Shown in pieces: positions 24,739 through 33,664 of a DNA stretch of 56,663 bases. Position 1 is the stretch's first letter; each line of letters starts with the position of its first letter. Position numbers and translations under genes: made by a program. The notes under the pieces were generated by a model, which saw only the letters and a program-made list of their open reading frames with translations, was not told the origin of the DNA and did no database searches. The stretch is from NCBI RefSeq assembly GCF_016756595.1, contig NZ_AP023261.1:1-56663 (forward strand), in the 5' to 3' direction. The stretch is from Mesorhizobium sp. L-2-11. GTDB lineage: Bacteria > Pseudomonadota > Alphaproteobacteria > Rhizobiales > Rhizobiaceae.

Positions 24739-25796
24739 TGCGCCGAATACTCCGCCTTGGGCTCCGGCGCCGACCAACCCTTGCCGGATTTCGAGCCGGA
24801 CGAGGAGCCGCCAAGCGCGCGAGGATCGGTCAGCGTCAGCGTCGCCCGCGTGCCGTCGCTGTCTGCCTGCGTGTCCTGCGTCAGTTCCACCGACTTGATG
24901 ACCATCATTTGGTCGAGATAGACGCGTGGATGCCTGACATAAACCAGCCAGTTGGGCGTCCAGATCTTCCCGCCGGCATCGCGCCAGCCCGACACCGTGA
25001 TTGTCGCGGTGACGGCAAGCCCGGCTGCCGCGCGCGCCTCCCATTCGACCGCGTTCTTCATATGCGCCGTCGTCGCCTCGCCATCGAGCACGACGATCTT
25101 GGGCCTGGCACGGCCGACCGAGGTATCGCTGGCCTTTGCTTCCGGCCGCATCGCCTGCGGGGTGACGCCGCGCGATTGCTGACCGCGCACAACGACCGGG
25201 TTGAACCTGCCCTGCCCCGAGAACTCAGCGCTGGCCGATATGATGTTGACGCCAGCCTGGAGGCCGCCGCTATGCGAGCCTTCCGGCTTCTTGACGATGC
25301 GCAACTTGCCTTCCGGCGTGTCGTGGATGATCGCTGCTTCCGCGCGCGCCAGCGGCTCAAGCGTCGAGTATAGCGATTCGCCAGGCTCAATCTGATGTTT
25401 GGCGATCGTCTCAAACGATCCTTTCGCCTCGATGCCGATGCCCAGATTGTCGAAGGCCTCACCGATGCCCTTGATGTTCCGGTTCTCGACCAGGCCGGTC
25501 TTGTGCAGGATCGATGTCTCGACCGCGTCGACGGTGCGCGAGACCAGCGATATCGCGGCTCGCCAATCATCCGACCCCTGGTCGGGGCGCAGATCCCTGA
25601 CATAGCCGGTAAGCAGCAAAGTGCCGTTCGCCGAGAGAGTAGCCTTGGTGTCAGGCCATGGCGGATCTATGCCGGGCGGGATGTGCCCGTTCACCACAGC
25701 GGTGCGCACCGCCTCCTCGGCCGAGATCGAGATCGAGACATCCTGCCACGGCAGGAACAGGCCGCCCGCCTGGATGGCAATCGTCTCAAGCGGCAA
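24735..25796 (-). CDS. Baseplate hub, Mu gp44-like
   Basis: 353 residues from TTG 25796; GAGAGG lies 8 bases upstream and no ATG fits. It shows GTLLLTGYVRDLRP, SRTVDAVETSIL, the hub-typical AKHQIEPGESLYSTLEPLA region, and WTPNWLVYVRHPRVYLDQMM near the C-terminus. The last 25 residues are Ser/Gly-rich. It is the gpD/gp44-type hub that caps the tube and holds the spike. Confidence 0.85.
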   Translation of the reverse strand: MPLETIAIQAGGLFLPWQDVSISISAEEAVRTAVVNGHIPPGIDPPWPDTKATLSANGTLLLTGYVRDLRPDQGSDDWRAAISLVSRTVDAVETSILHKTGLVENRNIKGIGEAFDNLGIGIEAKGSFETIAKHQIEPGESLYSTLEPLARAEAAIIHDTPEGKLRIVKKPEGSHSGGLQAGVNIISASAEFSGQGRFNPVVVRGQQSRGVTPQAMRPEAKASDTSVGRARPKIVVLDGEATTAHMKNAVEWEARAAAGLAVTATITVSGWRDAGGKIWTPNWLVYVRHPRVYLDQMMVIKSVELTQDTQADSDGTRATLTLTDPRALGGSSSGSKSGKGWSAPEPKAEYSAQ

Positions 25797-25844
25797 GGCG
25801 CAATCCTCTCAGGCCGCCCCGTGGCGGCAGCGTATACACGTGGG

Positions 25845-26981
25845 CTAAGGCGCGATGGCCTCGAAGCTGATCGGCATGGCGGCTGGCGTGGCGACGCTGT
25901 TGCGACGCGCCAGTTCGCCTGCCCTTCCGGCGTCGCCATAAAGCGCATAGGCCAACGCCGTCGCCGGCAGCGACACTTCGGTATGGACGGTGACCAGTGG
26001 CGCCCGGTTCGCGGCGACGGCGCTGAGATCCGACGCCGCGGTCGCGGCGATGTCAGACAGCCATTCATTGACCGAAACATCCAGACCCCTCGACAGCGCG
26101 TCGAGAACGGGATCGATGACCGGCGAAATGCGGTCGCGGGCGCGGCGCGCATCCTGGCGCGAAAGATAATCGCCGGCCGCCAGCGTCTGGCAGAAACCGG
26201 CGGCGAAGGCAGCGGCCGACACCAGGTCGAAGACATCGTCGCCGGCCGGAACGGCAGCGACGGCAAAAGCCTCGACCGCCTCGGCCGGGCTCGCCGTATC
26301 GGCAATGGCGCCGACGGTCGAGACGATCGCGGAGGCAATGGCCGATGCCTGCGCAACCGGCTCGGCCGCAAGGCGTGTGATGGTCGCGATGGCGTCTGCC
26401 ACGACCGGCCGCTTGTCTTCAGCAAGCTCCGAGGCGTCGGCAACCGCGGTCATCCTGGATGCGGCTGACGTGACCGCCAGCGCCGATGGCGCCGCCTGCC
26501 CCGGCGCAACATCGCGCATGCGGAAGGCGGTCGCGGCGGCGATCATATCGATGCCGGCCGCGATCAGCGAAGCAATGGCAAGCGCGCCAGGCACAGCCGC
26601 GAACGGAAGCGTCGGCAGGCCGGCCGCGATAAATTCGATATCGAAGCCGACATAGCCGGCGCGGCCGCGCTCACGGGACAGCGACCAACGTGGCACCCTG
26701 ACCAGCACCGGTCCGCCCATCGGCAACACCAGCGTGGCGGCGCCCGGTGCATTAAGCGCGGCGGTGAACGCGCGAGCGGCGGCGTCAGCGAGATCGCCAG
26801 CGACGTAGGCGCTTAGCGAAAACCGCCTGACATCGCCGCCCATATCCTCGGTGACATGCAGGTCGGAATAGGCGATCGGCGAGACGGCGACGCGGCGGCC
26901 GCCCTCGGCGTCCTCATAGTCGACGAAGAACGGCACGCCGCGGAACGTGGCGGGCCGGAAGGCTTTCAGCCAGTCGCGCAT
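25845..26981 (-). CDS. DNA circularisation N-domain protein (Mu gp43-like)
   Basis: 378 residues. The N-terminal domain (RDWLKAFRPATFRGVPFFVD, EDMGGDVRRFSLSAYVAGD, LVLPMGGPVLVRVPRW) matches DNA_circ_N proteins, which in Mu-type tails join the hub to the tape measure. The rest is Ala-rich and helical. The name is historical; a tail role is expected from position. It shares one base with the tape-measure gene. Confidence 0.85.
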   Translation of the reverse strand: MRDWLKAFRPATFRGVPFFVDYEDAEGGRRVAVSPIAYSDLHVTEDMGGDVRRFSLSAYVAGDLADAAARAFTAALNAPGAATLVLPMGGPVLVRVPRWSLSRERGRAGYVGFDIEFIAAGLPTLPFAAVPGALAIASLIAAGIDMIAAATAFRMRDVAPGQAAPSALAVTSAASRMTAVADASELAEDKRPVVADAIATITRLAAEPVAQASAIASAIVSTVGAIADTASPAEAVEAFAVAAVPAGDDVFDLVSAAAFAAGFCQTLAAGDYLSRQDARRARDRISPVIDPVLDALSRGLDVSVNEWLSDIAATAASDLSAVAANRAPLVTVHTEVSLPATALAYALYGDAGRAGELARRNSVATPAAMPISFEAIAP

Positions 26982-28780
26982 CAGCGTGGTCCCATTGCGC
27001 GGCCGGCATCCGAACGGCCGGTGTCGGCGCGAACCTGCTTGAGCGAACCGATGGGCCGCGACAGGTCGGCGGCGGCGCCGCGGGCGGCGGCGGCGAGGCT
27101 GTTGGCGCCCGAGACGATCGCCGCCTCGAGCTTGCCCGCGACCGACGCCAAAGTGTCGGCGCCCGACTTGATGCTGTCTCCGGCCTGCTTGCCGCCATCG
27201 GCCACGGACGACGCCGTCTCGACGCCGGCGCCCTTCAGGTCGGCGGCCGCGGCGTCCGTGGCCCGCTCCATCGCGCTGAAATCGATCTCGTTGCCGAAAT
27301 AGCCGGCCGGCTTATCGACCTTAACGCTGTTGCGCACGGCGGCCGCGTGCCCGCGACCGTAGAGCCGGTATTGCTCGGCCATGGTTGGCGCCACCGGCCG
27401 CGCCGTCGGCAGCGGAATGCGGCCAGGCTGGTCCTGACGCCGCGACGGCAGTTCCGGGCTGGCGCTCATCGGTCCCTTGGCGGCTATCAAGCCTTCCGGC
27501 GAACGCCAGCCGCCCTGGAAAGCCTTCAGCCCCTGGTCCTGATTGTCGAAGCCGTTGCGCGCCCACCACATGCGCTTTTCCCAAAAGCCCATGCCTTCCT
27601 TTTCGAGCTGGGCGTTGATGAACTGCGCCTTGTCCATATTGGAGCTGACGAAGTCCATGGCGCCCGTCGCCGGCCCAGCGATGCCGCCGCCAATGGAACG
27701 TTTCATCCGCTCCCAGGACGCCGCCATCCTGTCGATCTTCGCCTTGTTCCCTTCGAGGATGATACCAAGATCGCGCATCGTCGCGCCGTCGACATTTTCG
27801 AGCGCCTTCTGGAAACCTTCCATGGCGTCGCGCCCTTGCAACAGGGCGCGCATGCCTTGCATGAACTGGGCATCGGTGAACAGCTGCGGGATCTTCGACA
27901 TGTCGCCCTTGAGAGCGCGATCGGTCAATTCGATGAACACGTCGATCAGGTCGCGGCCTTCCTTGCGGGCCTTGGCCATTTCCTTGCGCAGATCGACGCC
28001 GAACTTCGAGAAGCTCTTCGCCGTCTCGTTCGACTCCATCTTCTGCAGCACGTTCTGCAAATTGGTCGCAGCCGAACTGGCGTCGCCGGTCTGCAGGCGC
28101 ACGGTCTGAAGCATCGATGCCAGCTTGCCCAGACCCTTCTCGCCCTCGTAGCCGAGCGCGGCCATAGCCGGCGCGAGCGACGGCAGATACTGGGCCATGT
28201 CATTCAGTTCGAACTTGCCCTGCTTGCCCAACGTCACCAGGATGTCGAAGGCGCGCTGCATGTTGTCGCCGGTAAACTTGAATGAGCTGCCGATCGCATC
28301 CGCCGTAGTGGCGATGTCGGCGATTTCAGCGCCGGCGGCCTGCGCCGTGGCGGCGACGGAAGGCAGGAAGGACAGCGCATCGTCGACGCTGCGGCCGGAA
28401 GCGACAAGTGCTTCGAGACCGTCCGTGATGCCGTCCTGCGTCATCGCATAGTCGAGCGCGGCACGGTCGACGGTGCGGAACATCTCGCCAAGCTTATCCT
28501 TGCCGGCATCGGCGTTGACGGCAATTCTCGTCAGCCGACGTTCGGCGTCGGCGAAGTTGGTCACCAGCGCCCCGGCGCCGCGAACGACCTGGTAGCCAAT
28601 CACGCCTCGCATAGCATTCATGGCGAGCGCAGACGTCCGCGCCATCATGGTTTGCGTCCGATTGAACGCCAGCGCTTTCTGGTTGACCTGGTTGAGCTTG
28701 CTCGACAATTGGCCGAAGGCGCCCATCGAGCCGAGCTTCGCCGACAGGCGCAGAATGGCCTCGATCGTGCGGTTGCTCAT
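26981..28780 (-). CDS. Tail tape-measure protein
   Basis: 599 residues, long and helical. It starts NRTIEAILRLSAKLG, has a hydrophobic stretch around residue 60-80, and a TP901-type core with DGLEALVASGRSVDDALSF, AEIADIATTADAIGSSFKF, FELNDMAQYLPSLAPAMAAL and TNLQNVLQKMES. At about 1.5 angstrom per residue this gives a tail of roughly 90 nm, an inference. It follows the frameshifted chaperone in the usual order, with the start overlapping its stop (ATGA). Confidence 0.92.
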   Translation of the reverse strand: MSNRTIEAILRLSAKLGSMGAFGQLSSKLNQVNQKALAFNRTQTMMARTSALAMNAMRGVIGYQVVRGAGALVTNFADAERRLTRIAVNADAGKDKLGEMFRTVDRAALDYAMTQDGITDGLEALVASGRSVDDALSFLPSVAATAQAAGAEIADIATTADAIGSSFKFTGDNMQRAFDILVTLGKQGKFELNDMAQYLPSLAPAMAALGYEGEKGLGKLASMLQTVRLQTGDASSAATNLQNVLQKMESNETAKSFSKFGVDLRKEMAKARKEGRDLIDVFIELTDRALKGDMSKIPQLFTDAQFMQGMRALLQGRDAMEGFQKALENVDGATMRDLGIILEGNKAKIDRMAASWERMKRSIGGGIAGPATGAMDFVSSNMDKAQFINAQLEKEGMGFWEKRMWWARNGFDNQDQGLKAFQGGWRSPEGLIAAKGPMSASPELPSRRQDQPGRIPLPTARPVAPTMAEQYRLYGRGHAAAVRNSVKVDKPAGYFGNEIDFSAMERATDAAAADLKGAGVETASSVADGGKQAGDSIKSGADTLASVAGKLEAAIVSGANSLAAAARGAAADLSRPIGSLKQVRADTGRSDAGRAMGPR

Positions 28781-29225
28781 TTTTTCGGCCTGCGCTTCAG
28801 GAATTCAATGCCGCGCCCGTGCAGCGTGGCGATCTCGGAAAAGGTCATGGGCAAGACGACGCCGGGCTGCCAGCCGAAGAAGAACAGGAGATCGTCGGCC
28901 TGAATGCCGACGACGTCGCCTACTTGGCGTCCTGCGACGCGGAAACCATAAAAAAACCGATCACCGCATCGCGCACCAGCCGGGCGTCGGCCAAGGTGAG
29001 CGCGCCAAGTTTTTCGATCCCTGGCGCCGTGACGCAGCGCCGGACATAGGCGGCGACGGTGTCGACGTTCTCGATGATGACATTGTTGCCGGCGGCGCGC
29101 TGCACCTCGTAAGGCTCGCCCAGCGCCAGCAGATCCTCGAAGCGCGGCTCGCGCAGGGTGACGCTGTCGAAAGGCTCGCCATGCGCCTCGTAGCGCTTGG
29201 ACAATGGGACGATCTTCTCGGCCAT
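28777..29225 (-). CDS. Tail assembly chaperone, -1 frameshift fusion product
   Basis: Slippage by -1 at 28950-28956 joins the first 92 residues of the chaperone to 57 residues in the -1 frame (YGFRVAGRQVGDVVGIQADD, then LLFFFGWQPGVV, MTFSEIATLHGRG, ending RRPKK), stop 28777-28779. The extension frame has no good independent start except an inner ATG at about 28849. It runs exactly to the tape-measure start (ATGA) and has protein-like composition. This is the G/GT or E/E' arrangement known from lambda and P2; the longer form should bind the tape measure. Confidence 0.85.
28920..29225 (-). CDS. Tail assembly chaperone, short (unshifted) product
   Basis: 101 residues from ATG 29225 (upstream GTG-like starts are possible), ending TAG 28920-28922. 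It reads KIVPLSKRYEAHGEPFDSV, TLREPRFEDLLALG, a Val-rich middle and LVRDAVIGFFMVSASQDAK, the gpE/gp41-type chaperone fold in this tail family. It lies between tube and tape-measure genes, the fixed position of such chaperones. Nine codons before its stop is the heptamer T-TTT-TTT, which allows a -1 shift to a longer product. Confidence 0.82.
   Translation of the reverse strand: MAEKIVPLSKRYEAHGEPFDSVTLREPRFEDLLALGEPYEVQRAAGNNVIIENVDTVAAYVRRCVTAPGIEKLGALTLADARLVRDAVIGFFMVSASQDAK
28950..28956 (-). promoter_or_regulatory. Slippery heptamer for -1 ribosomal frameshift
   Basis: Seven A on the plus strand (T-TTT-TTT on the coding strand), read as GGT TTT TTT ATG in the unshifted frame. It has the X-XXY-YYZ form, lies 28 bases before the unshifted stop codon, and the -1 frame stays open for 57 codons. 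Confidence 0.85.
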
Positions 29226-29226
29226 G

Positions 29227-29592
29227 TCAGATCTTCTTGTAGGCACGGGCGATCAGCGCGACGCCGGTGACCTCGCCGCTCGCGCGGTTGATCGTCGGGG
29301 TGCCGGTGAAGGCCGCTTCCGTCCACAGATGCTGGGCGCCGGTGAAGCTCTCGTTGAGCGTCACATTGAAGCCGGAGGCGCGCATCAGCCGGTTCCAGTC
29401 ATCGGCCGCCATGTCCTCGAAGGTGAGGTTCGCTTTGAAGCCGGTCGGCTCGACCGTGCGATAGATCGAGCCGTCCTGGTTGGCATTGCCTTCAATGTTG
29501 ACATTGGACGGCATGATCTCTGCCGCGCCGCGCACCACGATGCGGTCGCCGGTCGAAAGGGCGAACGTCATCTCTCCGCCGAAATTCTGCAT
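29227..29592 (-). CDS. Tail tube protein (Mu gpM-like)
   Basis: 121 residues from ATG 29592, with GAGAGG upstream. Typical tube features are FALSTGDRIVVRGAAEIMPS, NIEGNANQDGSIYRTVEPTG, FKANLTFEDMAADDWNRLM and TGTPTINRASGEVTG. It forms the inner tube that the sheath drives through the envelope. Placed between sheath and chaperone as in Mu. Confidence 0.88.
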   Translation of the reverse strand: MQNFGGEMTFALSTGDRIVVRGAAEIMPSNVNIEGNANQDGSIYRTVEPTGFKANLTFEDMAADDWNRLMRASGFNVTLNESFTGAQHLWTEAAFTGTPTINRASGEVTGVALIARAYKKI

Positions 29593-29633
29593 GGGTTTAT
29601 CCTCTCAGTTGGATGGCGATGGCAGGTGCCAGA

Positions 29634-31145
29634 TCAGGCGGCGCGATACTGGCTGTAGAGCCGGGCGTTGGCGGCGATCACGTCGAGCGCGTTGACGCGG
29701 TCGATCGGCGCCAGGATGTCGACGCGGTTGGCGTTTTCGGTGTTGCGCTGGACGACGAGGCGATCGGCGAAGCCGCGCGCGTTTTCGAGCACACCCTGTT
29801 TCTCCATCGTCTCGGCAGAATGGACCAGCGTTGCCTTGATCGCCTTCGGTGTCGTCAGCGAGCCGAGGCCGCCGGGGTTTTCGTCGGCGAGAGCCTTCTG
29901 GCCGTGCTCATAGGACAGCTGCGCCCTGAAGAAACGCAGGATGGCGACCAGCTGGCCGATGGCCTGAATATCGCGGAAAGTCTCGTCGGGCTGCGCGTTT
30001 GCATCCTTCTGATAGGTGGTGATGATCTTGTCGATCGCCACGCGACCATCGGCCGTAATGATGAAGCTGGAAATGCCGGAGCGCAGCAGCGTGTTGCGGC
30101 CGGCATAGGTTGGCACGGTCGCGCGGTTGCGCTGCGCCTTGACGCCTTCGACCACAAGCCCGGTCTGGTTGCGCGAGACGTTGCCGGTGACGCCATCGGA
30201 CAGCCAGGGCACGATGCGCGAGACGAGGCCGGCGGCCCACAGCCAGGCCGGCGTCGCGTTGCCGGCAGCTGCGATGCGCGGCAGGATGGTCAGATGGCGA
30301 TCATTGAGCGACAGGCCCAGCGTTGTCAGCGCCGCAGTCGAGCCGGTCGAGGGGGCGAAGACGTGGCCATAGACCTGCCTGTTATAGGCCCAACGTCCGG
30401 ACGTATCGTTGAGCAGCGCAGCGTAGCGGCCGATATTGGTCGCATCGGCGAAAGGCGAGACGATCCAGTCGAAGGGATCATCGCCGAGCGAGGCCAGGGC
30501 CGCCGACAGGTCGGGATCGCCGGCCGCCGCGACGGTGTTGGTCAGCGTGAGTGCAGCGCCAGCAAAGGCGTTGGCGGCGATCGTCGTCGGCACATAGACG
30601 TCGAGATCGCCGAAGATGGCGCCGGCATGCCGGGCCGTGGTGGTGACGGTGTCCGTCACAACCGCCGCCGTCACCGGCAGTGAGGCGCCGGTGAGCGGGT
30701 TGAAATAGGCGTTGATCGCGGCGGAAAGCGCTGCGGCCACGGTGTTGACGCTGTCGCCGGCGGCGATCTGCACCTGCACCGGCTCGCCGGCAATCTCGAT
30801 CGTGCCGACGCCACCGCCGGCCGGAACGGAATTGACCTTGATGGTGTCGGCGCGCGCCACGCCAACGGCCGCGGCGGCAACGATCCAGGTCTCCTGCACC
30901 GGCGCATTGAGGAAGGCGACGCGGGCCATTTCGGCGAGCATTGAGCCGGCGCCGGCAAGCGCGACGGCTTCCTGGGCCGAACCGATCGCCTGCGGCACAT
31001 TGTCGGCAATCGCCGCGCCGGCATTCTTGTGGCCGATCAGCAGCAGCCGCGATTCCGACTGGTAGCTGCCGCCCGAGGTGACCTCGAAGGCGAAGAGCGG
31101 CGCGACCAGACCGGCGCCGGGGATATTGTTGAACTGGATGCCCAT
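29634..31145 (-). CDS. Contractile tail sheath protein (Mu gpL-like)
   Basis: 503 residues. The start QFNNIPGAGLVAPLFAFE, followed by SRLLLIGHKNAG, and the C-terminal half with RHLTILPRIAAAG, WLSDGVTGNVSRNQTGLVVE, GRNTLLRSGISSFIITADG and IDKIITTYQ are characteristic of Mu gpL-type sheaths. Its presence makes the phage a myovirus. It shares one base with the small DUF2635 gene upstream. Confidence 0.92.
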   Translation of the reverse strand: MGIQFNNIPGAGLVAPLFAFEVTSGGSYQSESRLLLIGHKNAGAAIADNVPQAIGSAQEAVALAGAGSMLAEMARVAFLNAPVQETWIVAAAAVGVARADTIKVNSVPAGGGVGTIEIAGEPVQVQIAAGDSVNTVAAALSAAINAYFNPLTGASLPVTAAVVTDTVTTTARHAGAIFGDLDVYVPTTIAANAFAGAALTLTNTVAAAGDPDLSAALASLGDDPFDWIVSPFADATNIGRYAALLNDTSGRWAYNRQVYGHVFAPSTGSTAALTTLGLSLNDRHLTILPRIAAAGNATPAWLWAAGLVSRIVPWLSDGVTGNVSRNQTGLVVEGVKAQRNRATVPTYAGRNTLLRSGISSFIITADGRVAIDKIITTYQKDANAQPDETFRDIQAIGQLVAILRFFRAQLSYEHGQKALADENPGGLGSLTTPKAIKATLVHSAETMEKQGVLENARGFADRLVVQRNTENANRVDILAPIDRVNALDVIAANARLYSQYRAA

Positions 31146-31354
31146 CAGTTTTTCTCCTTGCGCTTGCCTGCGGCCGGGGCGGCAGGCGCTTCGATTTCAT
31201 CGACGATCAGCGAGCCGTCATTGATGAGCTGCATCCAGACCGGGTCTTCGCGGTCGATGGTCTGGCCGTCGGCCGGAAAATCGGTGGCCGGACGGAACGG
31301 ATGCGGCAGGCGGTGCGAGGCATCCGCCAGCCTGGCGTGAACGAGATTGGCCAT
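31145..31354 (-). CDS. DUF2635-type small tail protein (Mu gp38-like)
   Basis: 69 residues. It has the family pattern RPATDFPADGQTIDREDPVW, QLINDGSLIVD and a Lys-rich tail (AGKRKEKN). The gene regularly precedes the sheath gene in Mu-like tails; the function is unknown, possibly tail terminator-associated. Confidence 0.75.
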   Translation of the reverse strand: MANLVHARLADASHRLPHPFRPATDFPADGQTIDREDPVWMQLINDGSLIVDEIEAPAAPAAGKRKEKN

Positions 31355-31357
31355 GGT

Positions 31358-32113
31358 CTAGTCCTCAATATCAGGGAACGGCGGTTCGACGGCGGCGGCG
31401 GTCCCGGCCTGTCCGGACACCCCGGCCTGTTTCACGTCGAAGGCGATCGTGTCCATGACGGGCAGCGGCGCTGAAGCCGCGAACTGTGCCGCCATGTTGT
31501 CCAGCGTCGCACGGGCATAGGAATTCTCAGGTAGCAGCGCCGCTATGGTAGCGGCCGGCATCGGCAAGCCGCCGGCGGGCGAGAATTCGTCGTCAGGGAT
31601 CTGACATTCGAAGAGCATCGTCGTGCGCTGCCAGCGCAGTCCGAGCTCGGGGACGGCAAAGCCTTCCTCGTCGATGCTCTCGATCGCCATGACGATCTTG
31701 CGGAAGATCGCTCCGGTCGGCCCTTGCGTCAGGACGTAGCGAGCCTGCGCACACAGCGCCGACAGCACGATGCGCGCCTTCGGATCGGAGCCGGCCATGG
31801 CGTCTACGAATTCCGCGCCGTCCTCGTCCCTTGCCGCGACCGCCAGCTCGGCGACGACTTCCAAAATGGTGCTGCCATTGCGGGCAACACTGCCCTGCCC
31901 GGGTCCACGGCGCGGCGATTGCGACCGGCGCGTGAACAGCGACAGCACCGGCGTGTATTCCTCGCCGGGATCGATCAGGTCGACCGACGGGCGGCGGCTG
32001 TCGAAGACGCGGGCGCGGGCCAGGGTCGGGAACCCCGCCTCGGCCAGGATGGCTGCGGTCGGGCAAAAACTCTCGACGGCGGCCAGCCGGGTGATCTCGG
32101 CAGCGATGGTCAT
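31358..32113 (-). CDS. Tail terminator/neck-region protein
   Basis: 251 residues from ATG 32113 (ATGA overlap with the upstream gene). Helical N-terminus (AAEITRLAAVESFCPTAAIL), a central region with STILEVVAELAVAARDED, and a beta/loop-rich C-terminal half. By position (between head-tail connectors and sheath) it corresponds to the Mu gp37-like/terminator slot, but I cannot confirm the family by sequence. Confidence 0.55.
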   Translation of the reverse strand: MTIAAEITRLAAVESFCPTAAILAEAGFPTLARARVFDSRRPSVDLIDPGEEYTPVLSLFTRRSQSPRRGPGQGSVARNGSTILEVVAELAVAARDEDGAEFVDAMAGSDPKARIVLSALCAQARYVLTQGPTGAIFRKIVMAIESIDEEGFAVPELGLRWQRTTMLFECQIPDDEFSPAGGLPMPAATIAALLPENSYARATLDNMAAQFAASAPLPVMDTIAFDVKQAGVSGQAGTAAAVEPPFPDIED

Positions 32114-32538
32114 GGCTTGCCCTTGGTCCGGTTGACGAAGATGGCCAGCCTTTTTCCGCCGTCGACGGGGATGGCTGCAACGAGAAAGCGGCCCTTCACC
32201 TCGCCGGCCGGCCCCTCCCACACAATCTGGTCCTCGACCTTCACCGGCTCCGGCCAGTCGGTCGAGAGCGCAGTAATCACCGCCTCATGGCTCGGCATCT
32301 CGCGCGACCGGTCGCGGTTCGACGTCAATGTGGAGGGATGCGAAAAGCCAGGTGTTAGGACAGCCGGGCCGAAGTCGATCGAGCCGAGGAAGGGAAATCC
32401 CACGCGATCCGGATCGGCCATACGGGTTTCGTTGACGCCGACGCGCCGTGCCGTCGGCACCACGCGGAAGCTTTCGCGGTCGAAGACTTCGGCGACGGTC
32501 GATTCTGTCGCCGCCAAAGCCTCGTTCCAGTCGATCAT
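32110..32538 (-). CDS. Head-tail connector-region protein
   Basis: 142 residues from ATG 32538. Mostly beta (FRVVPTARRVGVNETRMAD, VGFPFLGSIDFGP, GRFLVAAIPVDGGKR). Size and place after the capsid gene fit a head-completion or stopper protein. No specific motif recognised. Confidence 0.5.
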   Translation of the reverse strand: MIDWNEALAATESTVAEVFDRESFRVVPTARRVGVNETRMADPDRVGFPFLGSIDFGPAVLTPGFSHPSTLTSNRDRSREMPSHEAVITALSTDWPEPVKVEDQIVWEGPAGEVKGRFLVAAIPVDGGKRLAIFVNRTKGKP

Positions 32539-32549
32539 GGCAGTCCCGA

Positions 32550-33569
32550 TCAGGTGTTGCGGGCGCCCATCAGCACGCCCGGCCGAGTGCAGAGCTGAAG
32601 CTCGTTCATCTGCAACTCGCCATTGATGCCCTTGTCGTTGGGCATCGGCCACTGCTTGGCATAAAGACGCTGGCCAAGCGTATTGACGGTTTCGATATAG
32701 TCGGCCGGCGATTGATAGGTCTTGAACAGGTTCGGCACGCCGATCGGGAAGAAACGCGCCTTGGTCGTCGGGATGCCAACGCCTTCACCATCGATCTCAC
32801 CGTAGTTTTCCCAAACGATGCCGCCGAACTCGAACATAGGGTTTTCCGAGCGGTTTTTGCCGATGTACGATTCGCGCAGGATCTGCGCTTCCGACCAGCC
32901 CTTGTAGGTGTCGCGGACTTCCTTGTGGGTCAGCAGCTGGTCGAAGAAGGTGTCGCCGACGAAGGCGTGGACTTCGGTGAAGGGCACGGCGCCAAGCGCC
33001 TTCTTTTGCGCCCTGATAACCTTGGTGGCCGCCAGGCGCAGCGCGCCGTCGGCTGGTGTGGCATTGTCGAGATCGAAGTCGACTTCCGCCACCTGGGCAA
33101 CGCCGAATTCGGTGAACAGGTTAAGCGTGGACCCGTCGGCATAGGTGATAATGCCAGTGATGGCGCCAAGACGCGCATGCTCCTCGGTCAGGTCCATGTC
33201 AGACGTGTTGGCGGCAATCACTTCGCCCACGATCTGCTGCACGGTGGCCAATTCACCCTCGGTGCCGCGAGCGCGAACGTTCTGCACCTGGTCGGCGTAG
33301 ACCGCCCAGTCGCGCTGGAAATGCGGCACCTTGAAATCCGTCATCTTGCGCTTGGGCATATCGCGCGTTTCGCCGGGGCCGCCGCGCGGCGACGGCTTGA
33401 CGAGCTGCAGGATGTCGCCGACGCGCTCGATGGCGATTGATGTCGTGGTGACGGGATGGGCCGAGAACAGGCCCATCTGGCCGATGCGGCCGGGCCGGTA
33501 TTTCAGATCGTTGACGAAATCAGTCAGCGACGTGCAGCTGAACGCTTCATTCTTGAAGATGTCGAGCAT
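32550..33569 (-). CDS. Major capsid protein (lambda gpE-like)
   Basis: 339 residues. It starts LDIFKNEAFSCTSLTDFVND and continues with KYRPGRIGQMGLFS, SIAIERVGDILQLV, HFQRDWAVYADQVQNVRARG, AHARLG-type helix and a C-terminal KTYQSPADYIETVNTLGQRL-YAKQ motif, all characteristic of the gpE family (HK97 fold). Length matches lambda gpE (341). It builds the shell with the decoration protein upstream. Confidence 0.93.
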   Translation of the reverse strand: MLDIFKNEAFSCTSLTDFVNDLKYRPGRIGQMGLFSAHPVTTTSIAIERVGDILQLVKPSPRGGPGETRDMPKRKMTDFKVPHFQRDWAVYADQVQNVRARGTEGELATVQQIVGEVIAANTSDMDLTEEHARLGAITGIITYADGSTLNLFTEFGVAQVAEVDFDLDNATPADGALRLAATKVIRAQKKALGAVPFTEVHAFVGDTFFDQLLTHKEVRDTYKGWSEAQILRESYIGKNRSENPMFEFGGIVWENYGEIDGEGVGIPTTKARFFPIGVPNLFKTYQSPADYIETVNTLGQRLYAKQWPMPNDKGINGELQMNELQLCTRPGVLMGARNT

Positions 33570-33664
33570 TTGCGTTTTCCCTTTGGAAGTCCTGGCTGGC
33601 AGGAGATGGTCGGCGCGGCGGGCCGCGGGCTCAATTCAAAGGCCGGCGGTCACCCGCCGCGCCG

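Noticed and set aside
28777..28849. Independent small gene starting at the inner ATG near 28849
   Set aside because: It would encode only 23 residues without a ribosome site, and the open frame extends far upstream to the slippery heptamer, so a frameshift product explains it better.
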